This document shows positions 5,857 to 12,804 of a stretch of DNA of 15,231 bases, piece after piece (position 1 is the stretch's first letter; the number at the start of each line of letters is the position of its first letter). Location: positions 1-15,231 of the forward strand of contig URSD01000050.1 of assembly GCA_900550395.1 (NCBI GenBank), given 5' to 3'. The translations under genes and the position numbers were made by a program. The notes under the pieces are model-generated. The model ran no database searches. It was not told the origin of the DNA and saw nothing but the letters and a program-made list of their open reading frames with translations. The stretch comes from an uncultured Porphyromonadaceae bacterium (GTDB lineage Bacteria; Bacteroidota; Bacteroidia; Bacteroidales; Muribaculaceae).

Positions 5857-6939
5857 ATGAGAAGTTTATGCATTATTATACTCCTGTGCATCGGAACTGT
5901 TTCCTTTGCACAGGTCTCGGTATCACCTCTTCCTGTTGAGGAATCAATTTCAGTTATTACCGAAAAAAATAAGACTGGAATTTACAAAGCCCAAAAAGTC
6001 AAAGGAAAAATAACCGGTTCGGGATTACTCGTCTACAACAACGGGGACATCTATATAGGAGATTTCAATGATAAACTGCCACATGGTAAGGGTATGGTCA
6101 TTGCAAGTGAGAATGACTCGATCAGCAATTGTCCTGCTGCAAAATATTATGTCGGGAAATTAAAAAACGGATTGAAGCAAGGAAAGGGTGCCTGTTACAA
6201 TATCAATGGAGAATTAATCTATTCCGGAAAATTCGTGGATGATTGTCCGGTTGATGACTACGCGAATAATTTGGAATATATCACCTATTTTGCAGACACA
6301 AATACTCCTGACTTCTATTACATCGGTGAGTTTGCAGGAGACTTGCCTAATGGATTCGGTGCTCTATTCTTTACAGATGGAAGCATTCTGATATCTCATT
6401 TTGCGGATGGTTCAAGAAAAGGGATTTCCGTATATATAGAACATGATGGTAATTGGATGACTGAGAATGTTGATGGCGAAAACACCACCCCCATATCCTC
6501 GTCAGAAGAATATACATCGTTAATAGCTCAATCGAAGGCGGCTTTCAGAGCAGGTTTAAAAGAAGCCTTTGGTTATCTGACTCAGGCTGTCGAGAGTGGT
6601 GTACAAGTCGCCGCCATGGCTAAAGGTTTAAATGGTGCAGGAAACATGTATAGCCCTTCCTCTGAGTCATATTCTTCCGGGAGCATTGCGGAAAATACCC
6701 ATACATCGACCTCTCCGGATTCTCACGGTGATAAATACAATATGTCAGAACAGAGGAGTTACAATAGCGACAAATCCACTTATGCCAAATATGATAGTAT
6801 GCTGTCTAACGCTTTTGCCGGTAATAGAGGTGCCTCTGACTCAGAAATAAAAAGTTGGCAATCCAAAATGAGAAATTTGAGAAAAAAGTGGGAGGATAAG
6901 GGCAAGTCTTTTCCTCATTCATCAAATGAAGACAGATGA
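5857..6939 (+). CDS. Secreted MORN-repeat protein
   Basis: 360 residues. ATG at 5857 opens a signal peptide (MRSLCIIILLCIGTVSFAQ, cut about residue 18 or 19); an upstream TTG would overlap the previous gene without reason. Three MORN-like repeats are visible: about 53-80 (GSGLLVYNNGDIYIGDF then GKG), about 97-120 (YYVGKLKNGLKQGKG) and about 153-185 (YYIGEFAGDLPNGFGALFF). Then comes a helical segment (about 218-258) and a Ser/Asn/Tyr-rich low-complexity stretch (about 263-325), ending in a basic helix (IKSWQSKMRNLRKKW). MORN repeats form extended beta sheets used for lipid or protein contacts; the secreted bacterial versions are poorly understood. It is 4 bases behind the small secreted protein. 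The second structured leader begins at its stop codon. Confidence 0.88.
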   Translation: MRSLCIIILLCIGTVSFAQVSVSPLPVEESISVITEKNKTGIYKAQKVKGKITGSGLLVYNNGDIYIGDFNDKLPHGKGMVIASENDSISNCPAAKYYVGKLKNGLKQGKGACYNINGELIYSGKFVDDCPVDDYANNLEYITYFADTNTPDFYYIGEFAGDLPNGFGALFFTDGSILISHFADGSRKGISVYIEHDGNWMTENVDGENTTPISSSEEYTSLIAQSKAAFRAGLKEAFGYLTQAVESGVQVAAMAKGLNGAGNMYSPSSESYSSGSIAENTHTSTSPDSHGDKYNMSEQRSYNSDKSTYAKYDSMLSNAFAGNRGASDSEIKSWQSKMRNLRKKWEDKGKSFPHSSNEDR

Positions 6940-7064
6940 TGTACTATTATTACATGTAGAAATATCTATAAGAAGCGTTGTCCTTTATCCTTGTTAGCTA
7001 AATTGTGGTACAGTGTAAGGATGCGGTCATACAGCTCCACGTTTCTTCAATATAACTAAATGGT
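6934..7064 (+). ncRNA. Structured leader, shorter copy 2, between MORN and beta-barrel genes
   Basis: Starts at the MORN stop codon and resembles 5131-5344 with the middle shortened. AAGAAGCGTT (6970-6979) is identical to 5165-5174. TCCACGTTTCTT (7036-7047) matches 5319-5330 at 11 of 12 bases. CTAAATGGT (7056-7064) is identical to 5336-5344. The closing 9-bp stem (6970-6978 with 7039-7047) is kept, the one change giving a G-U pair. Inside, ATCCTT (6987-6992) pairs with AAGGAT (7017-7022). The small first hairpin is also possible (ATGTA/TACAT, about 6939-6955). No promoter motif precedes it, so it probably acts within the operon transcript. The downstream start codon lies 44 bases after the stem, against 51 in copy 1. 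Confidence 0.5.
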
Positions 7065-7091
7065 TCAAGGGGTTGGAACCAAAAAAACGCA

Positions 7092-7874
7092 ATGAAAAAA
7101 CTTGCTTTATTGACATTGGCCATTTTAAGTTGGACTACTGTCGGAGCTGCTGATTTCGGCAGAACACTTGAATCGCCTGATTTTAATTCAGGCAAAACGA
7201 TTTGGATTGTCCGAGCCGGAATCGGGCTCAACGGTACTGCCGGAGGCGCCAAGGACGCTCAGATAGAAGCCTGGAAGGACAATAACCGCGATGGATCTTT
7301 CAAGACGACGCCGGGCTTTGATGTGTCGTTCGGCTTCAATAAGTCTTTTGGAGAACACCCTCTCTATTGGGGTATGGAACTGACTCTCGGCACACGCGGC
7401 TACAAGACATCTGCGGTGTTTGAACGCTCTGCGTCAAGTTCTGTATCGGGTGGTAGCGACTACCATAAGAAAGTCGTGGACGAGAAGTTGAGCACATACA
7501 ATGTGCAGTTGTCTCCCATCACGATTGGGTACAAATACACCTTCTTGGAACGTATGGCTGCCGATATCCATGTAGGAGCCTATGCTGCGTATGATTTTGC
7601 TGGAAATTATACCGTTCTGACGGAAGATATCATCCATAGTACCGGAAAATACGGCAGCCAAAACAAGCATACGAGCGACAAGGAAAAAGTGAAAATCGGC
7701 GACATTGACGGTATGCATAAGTTTGATGCCGGCATGAACCTTGGCATAGGATACTGGTTTGGTCACTTTAATGTCGACTTGACCTGGCAGCGTGGTTTTG
7801 TACCTATTTATAAAGGTGGGGACGACCATCTCTATACTAACAACATTCAGATTAGGCTAGGCTACGCATTTTAA
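7092..7874 (+). CDS. Outer-membrane beta-barrel protein
   Basis: 260 residues with a signal peptide (MKKLALLTLAILSWTTVGA) and a C-terminus IQIRLGYAF ending in phenylalanine, the usual signal for insertion by the BAM machinery. The body alternates short amphipathic strands with Gly/Tyr-rich turns (FDVSFGFNKSF, YWGMELTLGTRGY, YNVQLSPITIGYKYTF, DIHVGAYAAYDF, FNVDLTWQRGF), consistent with an eight-strand OmpA/OmpW-like porin-type barrel. No ligand or enzyme motif is seen. Its ATG overlaps the stop of an 11-codon reading frame (7060-7095) that begins in the conserved CTAAATGGT of the leader. It is the last gene before the terminator at 7911-7957. Confidence 0.85.
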   Translation: MKKLALLTLAILSWTTVGAADFGRTLESPDFNSGKTIWIVRAGIGLNGTAGGAKDAQIEAWKDNNRDGSFKTTPGFDVSFGFNKSFGEHPLYWGMELTLGTRGYKTSAVFERSASSSVSGGSDYHKKVVDEKLSTYNVQLSPITIGYKYTFLERMAADIHVGAYAAYDFAGNYTVLTEDIIHSTGKYGSQNKHTSDKEKVKIGDIDGMHKFDAGMNLGIGYWFGHFNVDLTWQRGFVPIYKGGDDHLYTNNIQIRLGYAF

Positions 7875-7910
7875 CGCATTTGTGTAAGGAAACAACTACG
7901 ATTTCAATAT

Positions 7911-7957
7911 ACAACCGGCTCCTTTATCCTCAACACGGAAGAAATGGAGTCGGTTGT
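7911..7957 (+). terminator. Terminator hairpin ending the accessory operon
   Basis: ACAACCGGCTCC (7911-7922) pairs with GGAGTCGGTTGT (7946-7957) over 12 bp with one G-U pair, around a 23-base loop, followed by a pyrimidine/AT-rich run (CTTATCTATTTC) rather than a pure T-run. It stands 37 bases after the beta-barrel stop. Confidence 0.65.
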
Positions 7958-8042
7958 CTTATCTATTTCATCTCTATGCTCTTTTTTTGCACTCATCGGC
8001 AAAAAAACAGAGCGTTTTTTATGATGGTTGAGAAAAAAAGAC

Positions 8043-8050
8043 TAATTTTG
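8043..8050 (+). promoter_or_regulatory. -7 element of the coiled-coil/zapA operon
   Basis: TAATTTTG fits TAnnTTTG and lies 17 bases before the ATG at 8068. At the -33 distance there is only a T-run (about 8014-8020). The implied leader is very short. It marks the return from the AT-rich unit to GC-rich core genes. Confidence 0.5.
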
Positions 8051-8067
8051 TAAAAATTCCGAAAGTC

Positions 8068-8364
8068 ATGGCCATAGACCTGCGGCAACAACTTGAGCGC
8101 GTTAATGCCAAGACCACCCTCGTCTTGGAGAAATACGCACTCATGCAGGAGCGCCTCGCGCAGGCGCGGGCCGAGATAGAATCCCTGCGGCAGCAGCTCC
8201 TGCAGCAGCAGCGGAAAGTCGAGGAGCTGGAGCTGCAGAGGCAGTATCTCATGCTGAGCCACACCGTGGCGCCGGGCGCCGACGACACCCGCCGGGCTCT
8301 GGACATGATAGACGGACTGGTGCGGGACATCGACCGATGCATAGCCGACATTGCCGAAGGCTGA
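8068..8364 (+). CDS. Small coiled-coil protein encoded upstream of zapA
   Basis: 98 residues, nearly all helical. A long coiled coil rich in Gln, Glu, Arg and Leu runs from about residue 5 to 70 (heptad-like LRQQLERVNAKTTL, then QARAEIESLRQQLL), followed by a short linker with GAD and a C-terminal helix (RRALDMIDGLVRDIDRCIADIAEG). No signal peptide or membrane segment, so cytoplasmic. It starts the operon 36 bases ahead of zapA. Position and build suggest a Z-ring associated partner comparable in role to ZapB, but homology is not claimed. Codon use is GC-rich, as in the genes that follow. Confidence 0.8.
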   Translation: MAIDLRQQLERVNAKTTLVLEKYALMQERLAQARAEIESLRQQLLQQQRKVEELELQRQYLMLSHTVAPGADDTRRALDMIDGLVRDIDRCIADIAEG

Positions 8365-8400
8365 ACGGAGGCACCGATGCTCCCAATACACTGCTGATTA

Positions 8401-8709
8401 ATGACCGACAACCTACGCATAACAATAAAGATTGCCGATGTCGAGCCTATAAGATTCGACATCCAGCGTGCCGAGGAAGCCATATATCGCAAAGCCGAGT
8501 ATCATGTGAACAAGCTTTACGACCAGTGGCGAGAAGGCATGGGCAAGAAGCAGTCGCCGATGGAGGTTATGGCCCGCGTCGCACTCGCGTTCGCCGAGCT
8601 GTACTATCGGAAGACCGACCTGCTTGAAGCGCAGGCAAGAGTGCTCACTCAGTTCGAGCAGCGCCTCGACAGCATTCTTGAACCTGAAATAGGGTCTCCG
8701 GCAAGCTGA
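8401..8709 (+). CDS. zapA: Cell division protein ZapA
   Basis: 102 residues. ZapA binds FtsZ and cross-links protofilaments in the Z ring. Visible features are the N-terminal beta hairpin (LRITIKIADVEPIRFDIQ), the segment EAIYRKAEYHVNKLYDQW leading into the dimerisation region, and a long C-terminal coiled-coil helix with MARVALAFAELYYRKTDLLEAQARVLTQFEQRL. Length and layout are those of Bacteroidetes ZapA. It is followed by a 207-base gap carrying a probable 6S RNA and then rny. Confidence 0.85.
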   Translation: MTDNLRITIKIADVEPIRFDIQRAEEAIYRKAEYHVNKLYDQWREGMGKKQSPMEVMARVALAFAELYYRKTDLLEAQARVLTQFEQRLDSILEPEIGSPAS

Positions 8710-8710
8710 C

Positions 8711-8874
8711 ACCTCAAGCCGCCGGGGCACACCATCGAAAAGGCACACGCGCAGAGGCGCGGGCCGTCAACACATCAGTGGACCGTAAACCAAATCCCGC
8801 ACCTCGGTAGATTCGAGCCGCACACCTGCCTCCGGGCAGCACGACGGCACGGGCTTCCGGGGCGTTTTTCTTTT
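8711..8874 (+). ncRNA. ssrS: Probable 6S RNA (RNA polymerase regulator)
   Basis: The 207-base gap between zapA and rny has no coding frame but folds like 6S RNA. A closing stem joins AAGCC/GGCTT (8716-8720 with 8852-8856) and GCCG/CGGC (8721-8724 with 8845-8848). A large open centre carries a small hairpin on the 3' side, CTGCC/GGCAG (8826-8830 with 8835-8839). The apical stem is GAGG-C-GCGGG with CCCGC-A-CCTC (8754-8763 with 8796-8805), one mismatch. A T-run (8865-8874) ends it. 6S RNA mimics an open promoter and binds the housekeeping holoenzyme. Linkage of 6S to zapA is known from proteobacteria. Exact ends are uncertain. The alternative is a long untranslated region with a terminator. Confidence 0.5.
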
Positions 8875-8916
8875 GATGTATAACCCCTTGTTTAACACAC
8901 TGATAATAATAACTAT

Positions 8917-10464
8917 ATGACATTCAGCCTGATAACAACAATATCCCTTATGGTGCTCTGTGCGGCAGTCGCCATAGGCATCACCCTGGCAGTGCAGCGC
9001 ACCATGGCTCGCACGCGCGCCAAGGAAATCCTCGCCGACGCCCAGCGTGAGGCCGACGACATCAAGCGCACACGCGAGCTCGAAGGCAAGGAAGAGGCCA
9101 TGAAGATCACCACCGAGGCCGAGAAGCAGGCATCGCGCCGTCAGGCGCAGGCCGACCAGCGCGACGCCAAGCTGAAGCAGCGTGAGATGCAGCTCAACCA
9201 GCAGCAGAGCGAGAACCAGCGCGCACGCAACGAACTGGAAGCCCGCGCCGCCAACGTCGAGGCCCAGGCCGCCACTCTCGAGGCGCGCCAGGCCGAGCTC
9301 GACAAGCTTCAGGCCCAGGCCCGCGAGCAGCTCGAGCACATCAGCGGCCTCAGCTGCGAGGAAGCCAAGGAAAAGCTCGTGGAGTCGCTCCGCGCCGAGG
9401 CCAAGACGGCCGCCGCAGGCTACATCAACGACATCATGGACGAGGCCAAGCTCACGGCCAACAAGGAGGCCAAGCGCATCGTGGTGCAGAGCATCCAGCG
9501 CGTCGCCACCGAGACGGCCATCGAGAACTCCGTCACCGTGTTCCACATCGACAGCGACGAAATCAAGGGTCGGATCATCGGCCGCGAGGGCCGCAACATC
9601 CGCGCCCTGGAGGCGGCCACAGGCATTGAGATCATCGTCGACGACACCCCCGAGGCCATCGTGCTCAGCGGCTTCGACCCCGTGCGCCGCGAGATTGCCC
9701 GCCTGGCACTGCACCAGCTCGTGGCCGACGGCCGCATACACCCCGCCCGCATCGAGGAGGTGGTCGCCAAGGTTCGCCGCCAGATCGAGGAGGAAATCGT
9801 GGAGACCGGCAAGCGCACGGCCATAGACCTCGGCATCCACGGCCTGCATCCCGACCTGATACGCCTTGTCGGCAAGATGAAATACCGTTCCAGCTACGGC
9901 CAGAACCTGCTCCAGCACTCCCGAGAGACGGCCAATCTCTGCGCCATCATGGCAAGCGAACTCGGTCTCAACCCCAAGAAGGCGCGCCGCGCAGGCCTGC
10001 TCCACGACATAGGCAAGGTGCCCGACGAGGAGCCCGAACTGCCCCACGCACTCCTGGGCATGAAGCTGGCCGAGAAGTACAAGGAGAAACCCGAGATATG
10101 CAACGCCATCGGCGCCCACCACGACGAGGTGGAGCAGACATCCCTGCTCGCTCCCATCGTGCAGGTGTGCGACGCCATCAGCGGCGCCCGTCCCGGCGCC
10201 CGCCGCGAGATTGTCGAGGCCTACATCAAGCGCCTCAACGACCTTGAGCAGCTCGCCATGAGCTACCCCGGCGTGCTCAAGACCTACGCCATCCAGGCCG
10301 GACGCGAGCTGCGCGTCATCGTCGGTGCCGACAAGATCGACGACGCCGAGACCGAGAAGCTCTCCGCCGAGATAGCGCGCCGCATCCAGGACGAGATGAC
10401 ATATCCCGGACAGGTCAAGATCACCGTAATACGCGAGACACGCTCCGTCAGCTTCGCTAAGTAA
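8917..10464 (+). CDS. rny: Ribonuclease Y
   Basis: 515 residues. RNase Y is a membrane-anchored endoribonuclease that starts mRNA decay. Domains in order: one N-terminal transmembrane helix (about 4-26), a long Ala/Glu/Gln-rich coiled coil (about 30-200), a KH RNA-binding domain with IIGREGRNIR (220-229), and an HD metal-dependent phosphohydrolase domain with H334, H363-D364 (LLHDIGKV) and H401-H402. All expected residues are present and the length is typical. Its TAA shares the last A with the ATG of ricT, which implies translational coupling to its likely specificity factor. No clear promoter was seen directly upstream, so it may be read through from the zapA unit or from the 6S region. Confidence 0.97.
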   Translation: MTFSLITTISLMVLCAAVAIGITLAVQRTMARTRAKEILADAQREADDIKRTRELEGKEEAMKITTEAEKQASRRQAQADQRDAKLKQREMQLNQQQSENQRARNELEARAANVEAQAATLEARQAELDKLQAQAREQLEHISGLSCEEAKEKLVESLRAEAKTAAAGYINDIMDEAKLTANKEAKRIVVQSIQRVATETAIENSVTVFHIDSDEIKGRIIGREGRNIRALEAATGIEIIVDDTPEAIVLSGFDPVRREIARLALHQLVADGRIHPARIEEVVAKVRRQIEEEIVETGKRTAIDLGIHGLHPDLIRLVGKMKYRSSYGQNLLQHSRETANLCAIMASELGLNPKKARRAGLLHDIGKVPDEEPELPHALLGMKLAEKYKEKPEICNAIGAHHDEVEQTSLLAPIVQVCDAISGARPGARREIVEAYIKRLNDLEQLAMSYPGVLKTYAIQAGRELRVIVGADKIDDAETEKLSAEIARRIQDEMTYPGQVKITVIRETRSVSFAK

Positions 10465-11708
10465 TGGACGAGAACGACAAGACCACAACCCCCTGCGCCG
10501 ACGGCTGCTGCGCCGGTTGCGGCGAACCACGCGGCAAGCTCACCTGCACCGACTGGCTCGCCGACATACCCGCCGGCGACTGCGACCTGGTGGAGGTGCA
10601 GTTCAAGAACACGCGCAAGGGCATATACCGCAACACCACCCACCTCGACCTCGCCAAGGGCGACATGGTGGCCGTCGAGGCCTCGCCCGGCCACGACATC
10701 GGTCAGGTGACCCTGCTCGGCCCCCTCGTGCGCCTGCGTCTGCGCCGCCGCGGCAAGAACGACGGCGAGATCAAGCGCGTCTTCCGCAAGGCCCGCCCCG
10801 CCGACCTCGAGAAGTACCGCGAGGCCCGCGCCCGCGAGCACGAGACCATGATCCGCGCCCGCCGCATTGCCGAGAGCCTCGGCCTGAACATGAAGATAGG
10901 CGACGTCGAGTTCCAGGGCGACGGCAACAAGGCCATCTTCTATTACATAGCCGACGAGCGCGTCGACTTCCGCCAGCTCATAAAGGTGCTCGCCGAGAAC
11001 TTCAAGGTGCGCATCGAGATGAAGCAGATAGGCGCCCGCCAGGAAGCCGGGCGAATCGGCGGCATAGGACCCTGCGGACGACCCCTGTGCTGCTCCAGCT
11101 GGATGACGAACTTCGTCAGCGTCGCCACCGGTGCCGCACGCTACCAGGACATCTCGCTCAATCCGCAGAAGCTCGCCGGACAGTGCGCCAAGCTCAAGTG
11201 CTGCCTCAACTTCGAGGTGGATGCCTACGTGGAGGCCGTGAAGAGCCTCCCCAGCCGCGAGATACGCCTCGAGACGGCCGATGCCACCTACTTCCACTTC
11301 AAGACCGACATCTTCCGCCGCCTCATCACCTACAGCACCGACAAGCGCGTCGCCGCCAACCTCGTGACTATCGACGCCGACCGCGCCTTCGAGGTCATCG
11401 CCCTCAACAAGGCCGGCGAGAAGCCCCTCAGGCTCGAAAGCGAGGAGCAGCAGGCACAGCCCAAGGAAAAAGCCGCCTACGGCGACCTTCTGGGACAGGA
11501 CGACCTCACCCGCTTCGACAAGAAAAAGAAGAAGAAAAAACGCAAGCCTGCCGCCGCGAACGCAGCTCCTGCCGCCTCCGACAAAGCCGAGGCCGACGCC
11601 GCGCCGCGCAAAGCCGACGGCGGCGCCCGCCGTAACCGCAACCGCCGCAACCGAGGCAAAGGCGCCGACGGCGGCGCTCCCAAAGGCGACGCGCAGCAAA
11701 CCGACTGA
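10464..11708 (+). CDS. ricT: RicT/YaaT-like PSP1-domain protein, Fe-S RNase Y specificity factor
   Basis: 414 residues. In Bacillus the homologue RicT joins RicA and RicF in a complex carrying 4Fe-4S clusters that directs RNase Y cleavage. The PSP1 domain spans about 40-260. Cysteines lie in three groups: N-terminal C11, C15, C16, C19, C28; central C204, C209, C210 (GPCGRPLCCSSW); and C241, C246, C247 (GQCAKLKCCLNF). The central groups are the conserved family set. The N-terminal group resembles an extra metal site. A low-complexity basic tail (about 350-414) contains a run of seven lysines and an Arg/Asn-rich RRNRNRRNRG segment, likely to contact RNA. It overlaps rny by one base and is 4 bases before gldH. 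Cytoplasmic, possibly at the membrane with RNase Y. Confidence 0.9.
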   Translation: MDENDKTTTPCADGCCAGCGEPRGKLTCTDWLADIPAGDCDLVEVQFKNTRKGIYRNTTHLDLAKGDMVAVEASPGHDIGQVTLLGPLVRLRLRRRGKNDGEIKRVFRKARPADLEKYREARAREHETMIRARRIAESLGLNMKIGDVEFQGDGNKAIFYYIADERVDFRQLIKVLAENFKVRIEMKQIGARQEAGRIGGIGPCGRPLCCSSWMTNFVSVATGAARYQDISLNPQKLAGQCAKLKCCLNFEVDAYVEAVKSLPSREIRLETADATYFHFKTDIFRRLITYSTDKRVAANLVTIDADRAFEVIALNKAGEKPLRLESEEQQAQPKEKAAYGDLLGQDDLTRFDKKKKKKKRKPAAANAAPAASDKAEADAAPRKADGGARRNRNRRNRGKGADGGAPKGDAQQTD

Positions 11709-11712
11709 CACC

Positions 11713-12174
11713 ATGCGCCGCCTGCTCCTCTTCATCCCGATTTTGTGCTGCCTCCTGGGCGCCTGTGCGCCGGGGGGAGACGGTGGCGATACGGTCTTCA
11801 GCGGATTTCGCCCCGTCGACGCCCGCGGCTGGCGCTATGCCGACACCCTCGTGTTCCCGCTTGCAGCCATGACCGACTCCCTCCCCGTGCGGGCCGACGT
11901 GGCCGTCACCGTGCGCCACAGCAACGACTACCCCTACAGCAACATCTGGCTGGAAATCGCCGCGCCCGACACCACCCGCGCCGTGTGCGTCGAACTTGCC
12001 GACGTCTTCGGGCGTTGGTATGGCCGGGGCCTCGGACTCGCCTTCGAGCGCACCGACACCGTGCTGCGCGGCGTGACCCTCGGCCCTGCCGACACTCTGC
12101 GCATACACCACGACATGCGCCTCGACACCCTCCCCGGCATTGAGCAGGTGGGTGTCTTCGTGACCCGTACATAA
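11713..12174 (+). CDS. gldH: Gliding-motility-type lipoprotein GldH
   Basis: 153 residues with a lipoprotein signal (hydrophobic stretch, then LGAC with C18 as lipidated cysteine). The mature part matches GldH: the GFRPVDARGWRYADTLVF opening, VTVRHSNDYPYSNIWLEI in the middle, and LADVFGRWYGRGLG further on. GldH was named for Flavobacterium gliding, but it is kept in non-gliding Bacteroidales, where it is an envelope lipoprotein of uncertain role. It follows ricT by 4 bases, a linkage seen in this phylum, and precedes the HAD gene by 12. Confidence 0.88.
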   Translation: MRRLLLFIPILCCLLGACAPGGDGGDTVFSGFRPVDARGWRYADTLVFPLAAMTDSLPVRADVAVTVRHSNDYPYSNIWLEIAAPDTTRAVCVELADVFGRWYGRGLGLAFERTDTVLRGVTLGPADTLRIHHDMRLDTLPGIEQVGVFVTRT

Positions 12175-12186
12175 AACTCTTTTGCA

Positions 12187-12804
12187 ATGGCCTACGACTC
12201 ATACATCTTCGACATGGACGGCACCCTCTGGGACGCCGTCGACGGATATTGCGACGTCTGGAACGCCGCCATCGACAGCTTCGGGCTCGCCTGCCCGCGC
12301 ATCGACCGCGACCGCCTCTTCACGCAGATGGGGCAGCCCCTCGACGTCATTATGGACGCCCTCATCCCCGGCGACTACGACCGGCAGGAGTTCATGCGCC
12401 GCCTCGCCGCTTTCGAGAAGGAGATCGTGCCCGTGCGCGGAGGACGCCTCTATCCGCGTGTCCGCGAGGTGATAGAGAGCCTGCGGGCCGGCGGCGCGCG
12501 CATCTTCCTCGTGAGCAACTGCGGCGCCTCGGGCTTGCGCAACTTCTTCAGCTTCACGGGCCTGGACGACGTGTTCGACGGCTCCGCGGCCCATGGAGTC
12601 AACGGTCTCGACAAGGCCGCCAACATCGCAATGATAGTCCGCACCAACGGCTTGCAGAATCCCGTCTACGTGGGCGACACCCAGCTCGATATAGATTCAG
12701 CCCACGAGGCCGGCATTCCCGCCGTGTGGTGCTCCTACGGCTTCGGCTGCGCCAAGGGCGCCGAGCACACCATAGGCTCATTTGACCAACTGCTTACGTT
12801 ATGA
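12187..12804 (+). CDS. HAD-superfamily phosphatase (phosphoglycolate phosphatase-like)
   Basis: 205 residues with all four HAD motifs: DMDGT with nucleophile D9 and D11; motif II S110 in LVSNCG; motif III K143 in GLDKAANIA; motif IV GDTQLDID with D164 and D168. A helical cap (about 18-85) sits between motifs I and II, as in the beta-phosphoglucomutase/phosphoglycolate phosphatase branch. It acts on a small phosphorylated metabolite in the cytoplasm; the substrate cannot be told from sequence. Its TGA overlaps the ATG of the M24 peptidase (ATGA). Confidence 0.9.
   Translation: MAYDSYIFDMDGTLWDAVDGYCDVWNAAIDSFGLACPRIDRDRLFTQMGQPLDVIMDALIPGDYDRQEFMRRLAAFEKEIVPVRGGRLYPRVREVIESLRAGGARIFLVSNCGASGLRNFFSFTGLDDVFDGSAAHGVNGLDKAANIAMIVRTNGLQNPVYVGDTQLDIDSAHEAGIPAVWCSYGFGCAKGAEHTIGSFDQLLTL

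Noticed and set aside
5131..7064. Integron-like cassette with attC sites
   Set aside because: The repeats are imperfect palindromes near gene ends, but no RYYYAAC/GTTRRRY core pair in the proper arrangement and no integrase gene was found. A structured leader explains them better.
8767..11735. Minus-strand open frames opposite rny and ricT (587 and 483 codons)
   Set aside because: Low-complexity Leu/Gly/Val/Ala translations without motifs, fully opposite two confident genes.
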